Assembly: GCF_036370855.1 (NCBI RefSeq) | Contig: NW_026991398.1 | Coordinates: 1,860,001 to 1,924,000 of the forward strand | DNA from: Dromaius novaehollandiae | Lineage: Eukaryota; Chordata; Aves; Casuariiformes; Dromaiidae | DNA: 64,000 bases | Direction of reading: 5' to 3' | Shown here: piece after piece, positions 46,701 through 56,960 of the stretch | How positions within the stretch are numbered: the first letter of the stretch is position 1 | Layout of the letters: the number at the start of each line of letters is the position of its first letter | Translations under genes and position numbers: made by a program | Notes under the pieces: generated by a model | The model's database searches: none | Told to the model about the DNA's origin: nothing | What the model saw: the letters and a program-made list of their open reading frames with translations, nothing else

Positions 46701-47658
46701 TCACTCCCTCCATCTCTGGGCTGAGAGAGAAGAATTTGGAAGTCTTCACTGTGAAACTGAACTCCTCTGCTCCCAGCTCAGTCCAGTTTCTTTCTTAGAG
46801 GAACTCATGAGTGTGGTTGTCCTTTATCTGAGTGAGGTGCAAGTGCAGGGCAGTGAGGGGCAAGACACACTGACAGACCAGATCCCAGGACTCTGTACAA
46901 AGTCACAGCGAGCCCTTTTTTCCTCCTCGGGTGCATAACTGCTCCTGCTGAGAGCAACTGAAATACCAAAGATTTCTAGCCCTTCCAAGAATGCTCCCAC
47001 AGTGTAATGGAGGCATCTAAAATCTAAATCAATATATAATCAGACTCCTCTGCTGCAGGTTATTTTCTGGAGATAATAGGTGTCAAAATATTGAACAGCC
47101 CTTCCACAAAAGGAGTGGACATAATTTGCTGCGGGATGTGCGCATCAGAACCAGTCCCTTGCCATTCCCACTACAGTGCCTGGAGAAAGGGCACAGATGT
47201 AAATTGATGTGAGGAGCTGGTTTATCTCACTGGAAGGGGGACATCTAGAAAAAGTCAGGTCAGCCCCTGCCTTCCCTTGCCTGTTCCTCTCCCTTGCTAG
47301 GGTGGGAGCTGGTGTGACTGATTCAGATACAGACACCTCTGTTCAAGAGGGCAAGATTGAGGGGGATGAATCCCTCACAAGGGTCTTCGCTTTCAGACAC
47401 AGCTGGCATGAGTGCTGTAGTCAGCTTTCATGGCAAATAGAGAATATTCCCCCTGGGTCAGTGGACCAAGCCCCCTCCACCCAGCTGATGTAGCCCGTTC
47501 CCAGTTGTCCCCCCAAATACCTGGGACTGTTTGACATGTCCATTTACACCTGCAGCAAAGCAGAACCAACTCCTCTGGAGCTACGGGCAGAGGCCCTTGC
47601 TGCACATGACACACTCAGCCAGTGCAAACCAGAGCCCCAGAAAGGGAGCTGAAAGAAG
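43760..47658 (+). other. 5' flank of the OR3 cassette
   Basis: Aligned with 11.88-15.83 kb (direct) and 24.25-28.48 kb (inverted). It is slightly longer than the OR1 flank at some points and closer to the OR2 flank near the receptor; the last 600 bp match OR2 almost throughout. No gene is supported; the frame at 45,123-45,341 is the counterpart of 13,194-13,439. Confidence 0.6.
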
Positions 47659-47758
47659 GTAAAGGACCGAGGAAATGTGGGGGTTTCTATGCGAAACAGA
47701 ATTGGTATGGTTCAGAGAATCCTGCTCTAACTTTTACTTTCTTTTCTTCCTTGGATAG
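47659..47758 (+). promoter_or_regulatory. Candidate 5'-UTR mini-intron of OR3
   Basis: Donor GAAG|GTAAAG (GT at 47,659-47,660), CTAAC near 47,726, a pyrimidine tract (CTTTCTTTTCTTCC) and acceptor TAG (AG at 47,757-47,758). The ATG is 24 bases downstream. Length 100 bp. The same arrangement is seen in OR2; OR1 lacks the donor. Confidence 0.4.
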
Positions 47759-47782
47759 GCCTCCTGTGCCCCAAAGGAGCAT

Positions 47783-48718
47783 ATGTCCAACAGCAGCTCC
47801 CTCCACGAGTTCCTCCTCCTGGCATTTGCAGACACACGGGAGCTGCAGCTCCTGCACTTCTCACTCTTCCTGGGCATCTACCTGTCTGCCCTCCTGGGCA
47901 ACGGCCTCATCATCACAGCCGTAGCCTGCGACCACCGCCTCCACACCCCCATGTACTTCTTCCTCCTCAACCTCTCTCTTCTCGACCTCGGCTCCATCTC
48001 CACCACTGTCCCCAAATCCATGGCCAATTCCCTGTGGGACACCAGGGCCATTTCCTACTCAGGATGTGCTGCCCAAGTTTTTTTCTTCTCTTTCTTATTT
48101 TCAGCAGAGTTTTATCTCCTCACCATCATGGCGTACGATCGCTACATTGCCATCTGCCAGCCTCTGCACTACAGGACCTTCATGAGTAACAGAGCTTGTG
48201 TCAAAATGGCAGCAGCTGTCTGGGCCAGTGGTTTTCTCAATGCTCTCCTGCACACTGCTAACACATTTTCAATACCACTCTGCCAAGGCAATGCCCTGGG
48301 CCAGTTCTTCTGTGAAATCCCCCAGATCCTCAAGCTCTCCTGCTCAGACTCCTACCTCAGGGAAGTGGGGCTTCTTGTGGTTGGAATTTCTTTAGGCTTT
48401 GGGTGTTTCATTTTCATTGTGGTGTCCTACATGCAGATCTTCACTGCTGTGCTGAGGATCCCCTCTGAGCAGGGCCGGCACAAAGCCTTTTCCATGTGCC
48501 TCCCGCACCTGGCCGTGGTCTCCCTGTTTATCAGCACCTCATATTTTGCCCACCTGAAGCCCCCCTCCCTCTCCTCCCCAGCTCTGGATCTGGTGGTGGC
48601 TGTTCTGTACTCGGTGGTGCCTCCAGCAGTGAACCCCCTCATCTACAGCATGAGGAACAAGGAGCTCAAGGAGGCCTTGAGGAAACTGATTCAACTGGTA
48701 CCAGTTCAGCGGCTATAA
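47783..48718 (+). CDS. Olfactory receptor, OR14-like (OR3)
   Basis: An intact 311-residue receptor, the cleanest of the three. Motifs: NSS (3-5), GN (39-40), LHTPMYFF (53-60), Cys95, MAYDRYIAIC (116-125), FFCEIP (Cys177), KAFSMCLPHL (234-243) and PPAVNPLIYSMRNKE (280-294). The start is the MSNSSS methionine shared by all three, 24 bases after a 3' splice-like AG. In the TM6/ECL3 region it reads STSYFAHLKPP where OR1 has STGIFAYLKPP. A canonical AATAAA lies about 200 bp past the stop. It is a direct copy of the OR1 cassette and an inverted copy of the OR2 cassette. Expected to be a chemosensory GPCR of olfactory neurons; ligand unknown. Confidence 0.95.
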   Translation: MSNSSSLHEFLLLAFADTRELQLLHFSLFLGIYLSALLGNGLIITAVACDHRLHTPMYFFLLNLSLLDLGSISTTVPKSMANSLWDTRAISYSGCAAQVFFFSFLFSAEFYLLTIMAYDRYIAICQPLHYRTFMSNRACVKMAAAVWASGFLNALLHTANTFSIPLCQGNALGQFFCEIPQILKLSCSDSYLREVGLLVVGISLGFGCFIFIVVSYMQIFTAVLRIPSEQGRHKAFSMCLPHLAVVSLFISTSYFAHLKPPSLSSPALDLVVAVLYSVVPPAVNPLIYSMRNKELKEALRKLIQLVPVQRL

Positions 48719-49340
48719 GCTGTCCATCCCTCTTTGTAAGTGACTTGACTTCATCTCAGACAACTCTTGTGCTTTGGGCACTGTATCTGTGATAATCAGG
48801 CTTGTACAGAATTATTTAAAATCATCCCACTTCTCCAGAGGCACAAACCCATCCTGTCTGACCCAGAGGCCTTCTGTAAATGTGTCTGTCACTGTGTCAG
48901 AGCTGGCCTGTCTCTAATAAAAGGGGATTTTCTTAGTGCTGTGCTTCAAAGTTGGTTTCTTCTTCCAAAGCTGGAGCCAATAACTCACCCAAGGGCTTTC
49001 ACCATGAAAAGGACTGTTGGTTTCTGGGGGCTCTCCATGGGCTCAAGGCAATGAGCTCATGGGGTGCTGTGTTAGGGAAGGAGGGCTGCATTCAGCTCTC
49101 ACTTGTGGGTGCCCAGTGCTCCTGGAGGTGATGAATGGTCAAGAGGTGTCTGCCTGGGACTGTCTGCCCTATGACAGGGCTGGTGACAGATGCCCACAGT
49201 GGGGACCCTGCAGGCAGAGGGAAGGGAGCCTGGAGAGGGGTTCATGTCACTTTCAACAGGTTGGATCTTGGGACACACCTGAACACAGCGTGAGCCATTT
49301 GAAATGTCCTGTGATTTCCCAGAGCATCATCCACAGCCAC
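48719..49340 (+). other. 3' flank of OR3
   Basis: Matches, inverted, the OR2 3' flank (GTGTCAGAGCTGGCCT at 48.90 kb and 23.03 kb) and, direct, part of the OR1 3' flank (about 49.06-49.20 kb). The frame at 49,017-49,370 has no recognisable feature. Confidence 0.6.
48916..48921 (+). promoter_or_regulatory. Poly(A) signal AATAAA downstream of OR3
   Basis: AATAAA about 200 bases after the OR3 stop, followed by a GT/T-rich stretch (TTTTCTTAGTGCTGTG, then TTGGTTTCTTC) typical of a downstream element. The aligned OR2 site is CATAAA. Confidence 0.55.
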
Positions 49341-50394
49341 AGACCCCTTGGTAGGGGGTTGTCAGGTTAACTGACATCCAGCTGGATCTGCTTCTCACCC
49401 CAACCACCACGGCCAGTGCAGAGTCACCCCCTGGCCCTGGGGCACCACAGCCCGCTCGCTCTGCAGAGCAGCACCGCCAGCTCGGGGCCCTGTGGGGAGC
49501 ACAGGGGAGGCTCCAGGAGTGGCCAGGCAGGCCAGCACTGATGCCCTCCCTGGGGTGAGGACACACACCGGTGGGTTTGTGGGGCAGAGCCAGGTCTCGT
49601 GGAGGGGAAGCAAGACATGCCAGGTGCAGGAGAGTGGAGGCCATTTGCAGCCCTGGCTGCACAGCCCAGCTTTATGGGCCGGTTTTGCTGTACGGGCAGC
49701 TCGTTCCTGCTGGGCTCAGTGTCTGTATCGAGGGCAAGAGCTAGGCCTAGGCAGCCTCTCTGCTGGCCCAGACCCCAGCAGGCCCTGGGGATGGCTGTGT
49801 GCTGACCCCTGCGTGGGACATGGCCAGGGCTGGGCAAGGTGCAGAAACTGTGGGGGCTGCCAAAGCAGGAGGGCTGTGGGGGGACGAGGCACTGCAGGCT
49901 GTCGCAGGGACTGTGCCGGGGGATGCTGGCCTGGCCCACGAGCTCTTGTTCTTGCTCCAGCTGTGCTGGAGGACCATGAGGTCCCTCAGGCAAAGCTGTA
50001 CCAGCCTTGGGGAGCTGCCCTGAGCACCACAACAGGCAGAGCACGCTCCTTGTATGTCCCAGTCCTGCTGGGAGGGTGGCACGGGCACAACCCCTCGCTG
50101 CAGCCCCCACTGGCCCCTGCCGACCTGCCCCTGCCAACCTGCCACCACCCCCATGCTGCCTCGTCCTCTGTCCCTCTTCTCCACACTGCAGGCACCAGTG
50201 ATGCAGCAGGAGCTGGCACAGCCCCACAGCCGCTGCCTGGCCCTTGGCCCTCCCCTCCTGCCTGCCAAACATGACATCCATCTTCAAGAAGGACAGGAAA
50301 GAGGATCTGGGGAGTGATGGGCTGGTCAGCGTCACCTCAGGCCCTGGGAAGCAAATCTTCCTGCAGCTGGTTCCAGCCACATGAAGGGGTCGGG
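49341..50394. other. GC-rich stretch, no supported gene
   Basis: Long overlapping frames (49,424-50,380 minus; 49,492-50,274 plus) reflect high GC content. Neither shows a domain, signal peptide or motif I recognise. Not seen duplicated elsewhere in the window. Confidence 0.4.
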
Positions 50395-51340
50395 AACAGC
50401 CAGCACGAAGTCACTGAGGGCAAATTGTGCCTGACCAATCTGGCTGCCTTCTGTGATGGGATGACTGGCTGTGTGGACAAGGGAGTGCAGTGCATGCACT
50501 CCTTGAATGTAGGAAGGCCTTTGAAATGGTCTTCCATAACGTCTTTGTAGCCAAACTGGGGAGAGGTGGGATGGAGGAGTAAGCACTGGAGGGTGTGGGA
50601 AATGAGCTGGAGGCCGCCTGGCTCAAAGGGTGGAGAACAGTGGTACAAAGCCGAGGGTCCTTGAAAGACTTGGGGATTTGGCTGACAGAAACCTCATGGC
50701 ATTGTACAAGGAGAAATGGCAGGTGCTGTATCAGGGGGCAGAACAGTCTGTGCATCAAGACAGGCTGAGACTTGACCGGTAGAGGAGTGACCCTGAGGAG
50801 AAGGACCTGGATGTTGCAAGAGACGCCACATGAGCCAGTGCTGCGTGCTCACCATAAATCAGGCCAGCTGCATATGGGGCGGCATTGGGAAGTGAGCGGC
50901 CACCCAGACAAGGTGAATTATTATCCCCCTCGTCTCAGCACTGGTGTGGCCACATCTAGAATAGGGTGTCCCAGTGTGGGCTGCCCTGTGCTGGAGGAAT
51001 TGGGAGAAACTGGAGAGGGTCCAGAGGAGGTCTGCAAAGGTGAGGTTAGAGGTCTAAAGGACAAGGCCTTTATGGAGAGGCTGAAGGACCTGGGTTGCTT
51101 TAGCCTGGTGAAGGGGAGGCTGAGGGCAGTCGAGTAGGAACCTGTGACTGCTTGAAGGGTGGCTTCAGAGATGATGGAGCTTTTCTTGTGTGGGAAACAG
51201 CAAGAGAAGGGGAAAGCCACAAGCTGCAGCTTGTGGGGCTCAGCTGTGACATTAGGAAAAGGAAATGTCACTTGAAGGGTAGTGCTGTGGTGCCACAGGT
51301 CACCCAGAGGGAGTCTGTGATCAGTCACTGGCGTTGTGTT
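50395..51340 (+). mobile_element. CR1-type LINE fragments, plus strand
   Basis: 50.40-50.56 kb encodes EVTEGKLCLTNLAAFCDGMT (polymerase region of CR1, normally ending in a phrase like FSKAFD, here decayed). From 50.66 kb the C-terminal region follows (GVTLRRRTWMLQ, EGPEEVCKGEVRGL, RLKDLGCFSLVKGRLRAVE). The second part is nearly the same as 29.79-30.47 kb in the same orientation. Confidence 0.8.
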
Positions 51341-51878
51341 TCAAGGAGAAGCAAGTGAGGACAGGAAGACAGCAGTAGAGGTGGAGACATCCCGGGGTGA
51401 AAGCAAGGTGGGGAAGCAGGTTGGGTGTCTACAGTCTGCAGGGAAACAGGCACAGGTGTGGGACAGTGTAGGACAGGCTGTGGTGGAGGTGGCCAAGGGC
51501 ACTGCCAGGGGTAAAAGCTCCCAACAGAACTGAGGTCTTTGTCCTCTTTGCGATGGCTAGTGTCTCTGCCACCAAGGCCTCTGAGAAGACACCATTTCCT
51601 GAAAGCACTGTGGCCTTGCTGCCTCCTCATCCCCAGGGAGCCCAGGAGGTGCTTTATCATTGCCCTGCACTTGGCGTTGCACACCCCAACCCTCACACTG
51701 CCCCCAGGAAGAGCCCTGAGCAATGCGTGAGGGAAAGGATCACCCTTTCTTGGGGCTGGGTGTCAGTGCCTGGCTGCTCTGCATGATAACACACATCAAG
51801 GTTGACTTGGCATCACAGCCACCTGCACATTGCCTTTGCCTGCCTGCAATCAGGGCCTCCAACTTTCTGCTCTAATCT
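51340..51878 (-). repeat. Duplicated block P, inverted, cut by an LTR element
   Basis: Matches 30.47-31.02 kb directly and 58.15-58.69 kb inverted, then breaks after CTTTCTGCTCTAATC at 51,878. The uninterrupted copy at 58.17 kb continues CTCTAATCAGTCCC, which marks the break as an insertion or rearrangement point. Confidence 0.75.
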
Positions 51879-53180
51879 GTTATGGAAATTAGGCTTATCG
51901 GCCACCATAACAGGGCTCGACCCTAGGTTCCCACAAGTAAAGTTCACAGCCAAATCCAAACAAATTAAATTTTAATCACATGCGTGCAGTAATTACAGCT
52001 CGAGCTGGGTGCCTCCTAAGAGGGACCCTGACGTAAACAAATCCTGGGCAATTATAGTTTTTTCAACTTACATTTCCCACCCCTCAAGCGGTAGTTAGAC
52101 CAATAGTAATTTTTTTGGTCTGGGGTCTCCTGCTCCTCATTGGGTCTCATCATCATTCTTAGGTAAGCTGTTTTTCTCCTTATTTTTGTTTTTTGCGGTC
52201 TCTGATGAAGGTTGTACCTCTGTTTTTGTTGGGTCTGGTGGTTGTCTCCCAAGGTCTTATTTTTCAATTGTTTTGATGTCTTCCCTTTCGGAGTGGGTAA
52301 CACAGGAACGCAGAATGTGTGTGGCTTCCTTATTTTCCCAGCCTGAACGAGCTCTGAGGCACTATTTTTTACTAAACTAGGTAAAGGTTCATTACTTTTC
52401 CCATGTGCGGCCTAAGGCTTCCGCAAATTTAGCTCCTCATGCTAAGCAAGTTTTATATAAGTTGTGCTAAGCAGCTATCTCCAGACAATTTCAATTCACC
52501 GTTCTTTAACAGATGCACGGTATAATGACCATTCTCACTTTTTCCTTGTCCTTATGCGGCCACCTCTGCGGTAACAGTTTTCCCCAGATTGTTCTCACCA
52601 CACTCCAGCTGTGCCAGGATGATTCATGTCCTCCCTGGCAGTTGGCCTCAGGGTCATCCCCACTGATGGGTGGGTGGTCGGGTACGCAGGCCAGCTGACG
52701 GTGAGTCCGAGTCCCCACAGAGGCATGTGGCTTACTCTCTTATCCTTCCTGGGCTTGGTTCATTATCCAGTCAAACAATGCCAGACCACAGTTACACAAC
52801 AGCTGTACGGCCCCAGTCAATACCAACAGGCATACCAAGAGACAACCCAGTGCTCAGTCAACAACAGTACGCGTATTCAACAGACAGCCGTACTCAGTCA
52901 ATAGCAGTATGCAAATCAACAGGTCCTTCAGTGGAGAATTCCACAGTACCTAGATGTCTTCGGTGTGAGTCTGTGGTGTCACTTCCCCTCTGCTGACTAG
53001 GTTTGTTCAGCGACCATGGGGTCGTTGGAGGGTGTGCCACTAGGCTACAGCAACCGCACAGTGTGGTGACTCCAGCCGTGGTGCCCCCCGGGTTCCTTAA
53101 CTCTTGGGGAGCCCCCCAGAGCAAACCCCTCTTCTGTGGGCTGTCCCATCCTGAGTCCCACGCTTGCCTGTGTGACGCTT
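51879..53180 (-). mobile_element. Endogenous retrovirus-like fragment with 3' LTR, minus strand
   Basis: Read on the minus strand, a purine tract GAGGGGTGGGAAA is followed immediately by TG (52,072), and the sequence ends in ...CCATAACA at 51,879: a 194-bp LTR-like unit with TG/CA ends and an ATTAAA signal (plus 51,971-51,976). A tract of this kind directly before the LTR is the retroviral plus-strand primer site. Upstream, an open stretch at 52,052-52,303 (minus) is Lys/Arg/Gln-rich and runs through the tract. No intact gag, pol or env was recognised. The segment lies between blocks P and Q and belongs to neither; where the retroviral part ends on the right is uncertain. Confidence 0.55.
52785..52915. 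repeat. Short tandem repeats with CAGTCAA core
   Basis: Imperfect units such as CCCAGTCAATACCAACAGGC, CTCAGTCAACAACAGTACGC and CTCAGTCAATAGCAGTATGC within about 130 bp. They lie inside the retrovirus-like insert. Clustered short repeats of this kind are common in viral promoter regions, but function is not shown. Confidence 0.6.
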
Positions 53181-54720
53181 ATCAAATGGCTGCAAAGGCT
53201 CTAGCAGGAGATGAATGTCCAGAGGAATTCCCTGTCCCAAGACCTTGGAGGAATGGAAGTGAAGGGATATAGACTTGGCCTTTGTGTGTTTTGGGGCCCT
53301 TGTGGGTCTCCTAGCTGCTGCCATGCCTAGTCCTGTCCCCTGTATGTCTCTGATGCAGAGGCGTGTGTTGGCTGGCAACCCTCTATGAGGCGAGGGGCGG
53401 GTCGTGCGGTGTGTCACAGTGGTGGGGTGCCCTGTGGTGGGAACGAGTGGTGGCCCCAGTGTCTTGGTGCTGCTCTGCGTGGGAGGAAGTGTCTGGAGAG
53501 AGCAGTGCTGTGCGTGGGGAGTGCCGCCAGGCTGGGGAGCTGGGGAGCCCTTGGAGGGGAGGAGGTGACTTGGCTCGCAGGGCCCAGGCTGCCCTGGTGG
53601 CCAGAGCCAGGGATGCTGGCAGCCTGCTGCCTTCTGTGCACTGAGGTTCAGGCCTTGAGTTTCCAAAGCTCTTGCCAGGATCTGCAGCCAGATATGCCAC
53701 AGAGACTGTGAAATACCTAGAAATATGGAGATTAGAGTATTTGGAGTACAAGAGGTCATCTTTCAGAAAAGGTTCTTTGTTGGAGATTCTTGAAGTTATC
53801 ACTTCTGGGATTTGTCCAACCACAAGGTTTTTTAGGCTAGAGGCATAGCAGTTGCCTCTCCCTCCTATTAGCAAAGGCTATGGGGAGATACTGCCCATAT
53901 AGCTAATTGGTGCGGACACTCTTTTCTTCTCATGTGGCAGGACCCTAGAAACTCTTTGCTAATAATGCAGTATTATCTCCCAATTAGCCCTTACTTAACC
54001 ATTTGAGTAACTCCCCTCCAATCCAGGGAATTATAGAGAGGATCTTGAGCTCTTCTTGCTGAAGGCCTCGCTGCTTTGGGGCTCTGTGCTGCTCCCTGCA
54101 CCCTGTGCACTGCTCTGGGCTCTGACACCAGACATCCAGGGGCTGACATCCAGTGGGAGGACGCAGAGAGCAGGTTAGATCATGTGGGACTTTTTTCACC
54201 CACACAGTTAACAAGGAAATGGTCTTGCCACAGTGGAGCACTCGGAGGTGCCCTTTCAAGCGGTCAGTCATTAGTGCCACAGTCATTAGCTTTTAAAATG
54301 GGAAAAACAAGGGAAACTTCCAAAGACAAAGTATTTCTTCAGCAGATAATTGGCCTTTAAAACCACTTCTTCCAGATGTGCAGTGACTGCAGTTAGTTGT
54401 GATGCTCAAGCACTTGCCTGCAAGTCAGCAGGAAATACTTCATGGGTCATAGGTGAGAATCAGCTTGCAAAGCTGAAGCTGTTTTGTGCAGATGACTTGC
54501 AAGACCCCTCAGAATTAAGTTCCTCACCTTTCCACATGCTCCTCTCTGCTCTAAGGGAGTCATTTCTGACCTGACAGTTCAGGTGTCCAACTCAGCTGAG
54601 CACTCTTTGCAATGTGTCACTGAGCTGGTTGAGGCCTGCAGGTTCTGAAGCTCCTGCCCGATCACTTCGGGCACAGCCTGGGTAGTAGCTCACTTGTGGA
54701 CTGTTCTTTGCAAGTGAATC
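53180..54720 (-). repeat. Duplicated element Q, copy 2
   Basis: Direct counterpart of 60.68-61.83 kb and inverted counterpart of 1.89-3.24 kb. A minus-strand frame from 53,759 to 53,097 includes LNLSAQKAAGCQHPWLWPPG, HTKAKSISLHFHSSKVLGQG and IPLDIHLLLEPLQ, and is open for 220 codons. The related frame in copy 3 is open over the same region. I recognise no protein family. It may be the ORF of an unknown dispersed element or chance. Confidence 0.6.
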
Positions 54721-56960
54721 CCCTGTGAGAGGAGATCCCAAGTGTGGATCTGAGGCTAATCTGGACAAAGGTGCCCTCTTGGCAATGAGGTGTGGATAAA
54801 AGCAAGTGACAGTCAGTTCCTTCTGGAGTGGTGCAGGGCTGTCCCAGCAGGCCTTGCACACTATAAAAAAACCCCTCTGGATGGTAATAATACATAATGT
54901 GCTACTTTGGGAAGGCTGAGCTGCCAAAGGAAGCCTCCAGATAATGTCCATGGTGTCTCTGGTCCACAGGGGCAGCACACTGGACTTGGAGGAGACCTAC
55001 ATAAGGAGCAGTACGCTGCTTGGTGGCAGGTCTGCTCCACAGGGCGAGTCCTGAGCCGAGTGGCCATGAGCCGTGCCTGCCTGCCTGCCAGCTGCAGGCT
55101 GGTGGGGTTACTGCAGCAGAGGTGTCCTCACGATCAGCACCCAGATGGGTCCCTGTCACCTGCATCACCCCCTCCCCTCCCCAGGGCAGTCGTTTCTGCT
55201 GGGTGGGCTCTCTGAGGCACTGGGTGACATCACCAAGCCTGCTGGCCAGCACATCTGCTGAGGGCCAATCAGGCTGCTGCAGTGGAAGTGACCTCACAAC
55301 CAACACTGCAGCCATGTCCCCTTTGCCTGCCTCTCCCCATCCTCCTGCTCATATATCATCTCTGATGGGATGAGAGGTGGTGTGATTCTCTTCTTGTCCT
55401 CATGAAACTGGGCTCCTGGGGAAGGCAGGCTGGGGTGGCGAGGAGGTGCAGGTGTGCTCTGTGCAAAGGGGTGGCTGGAGTGCACAGGGCTTTGCCTTGG
55501 AGCAGGTGATGAGCCAGTGGAGACCTTGTAGAAAGGAGAAGAAGACACAGCAGTCTGGGTGACATTCTGGGAGTGATTCAGTTCATTCAGGATCTGCTTG
55601 GCAGGATCCCCCAGGAGACTTCCCTGGAGGACAGAGGGGTCATAAGGCCTCTGTAAAGAGAGACTAGGCAGAGGAAGAGAGGACAGAGAGGCAGAGAAAG
55701 AGAGAGGAGACATGTCAATTTGAATACAGTAGTTTCTCAGAACAAGGTTTTTCCATTCAGAGTGTTGGTAGGAAATTGATCACATTGAATAACTGTACAT
55801 TTATATAAATATATACATTCATGCAGAGTAATTACTGTAGTGTATACATATGGTGCTGCCAATCAGAAGGAAAGAAATTATGCATTAGAATTGATATGTC
55901 TGAAGTTCTGAAGACAAAGATTTGTTTCAGTTCTTGCACAGAACTATTCATGACACAGATTTCACCCAATGACGGGAACTTTACATTCAGGCCTTTAGAG
56001 ATACATACAGAGGCCACTGCTGCCTGAGATGCCCTGTGTAGCTGTGTTCCCATGTGGTGCTAGGAAATGTGACCCAGGAACCATGAGAACCTTTCTGGAG
56101 CATTAGCTGGTCACCAGGAGAAGCATCTCCAGACCTCTCAGTGGGACAACTTTTTTCTTTCCACTGACTAGAAAGGGCAGTCCAGACAACTGGATTACCC
56201 AGAGACATCTGCACTGCAGGCGTCCAACATCAGATCAGAAAATTCCCATCCCTGTTGTCACCTGAAATGGAGTCACACTTCATGACCATACAGAGAATGA
56301 AAAGGGAGAGTGGCTAGATGTTTAGGGATTCCTTCAAGATGTCACTGTAACACAGGTACATTGAGATTGGTGCAAATTAGGCCATCGATAACAAGAGCAT
56401 TTTATTGAAGCTGGTCAGCCTGCTTTCCTCTATCAGCTGTGAGCAGGTGACACCTCACGCTACAACTCGCTGTGTGCAAAGAGCGAGATATGGCAAGGAA
56501 GATTCTGGGCAGGGAGTGGTCTGAGGGGCGCTGGACTTGTGCAAGACACAAAAATAGTATTTTTAATAGTGTAGGCGTTATTATAAAAGATATCTTCAGG
56601 AACTGTCAATAGAAATGAAAGAAGAAAGAAATTAAATAAATTATCTAAAGCAAAAAAAAAAGTTTTGTTACATCTTTCAGCTTTTGAAACATCTTTGTGT
56701 TCTTATTGAACTGGGAAAGTGATTTTCAGAGCTGGGGTGGGATGCAGTCACAGGGTCATGGACAGATGGTGCCGTTGCAGGTGCCCTGGCCCTCTATGCC
56801 CAGCCTCCATCTGCAGCTCCGAGGGGCTCCAGTCTCCTGCAGGTCCCCTGCAAGAGCTGCCAGGCCCAGCCAGGTCCCTCAGAGACACCAGGGCCACTCT
56901 AAGTGCCACTGGGTGCTTGTGACTGGACACCTGAGCTTGACCTGGAAAGGTGAAGAATTG
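54720..56960 (+). repeat. Duplicated block S, copy 2
   Basis: Direct counterpart of 61.85-63.99 kb, inverted counterpart of 32.03-34.03 kb. Landmarks: AAAAAACCCCTCTGGATGG (54.87 kb), GGTGACATCACCAAGCCTG (55.22 kb), GGAAGTGACCTCACAAC (55.28 kb), and TTATATAAATATATACATTC (55.80 kb). No gene. Confidence 0.7.

Noticed and set aside
49424..50380. 318-codon minus-strand frame
   Set aside because: Same reasons: high GC content, competing frames on the plus strand, no domain or start context.
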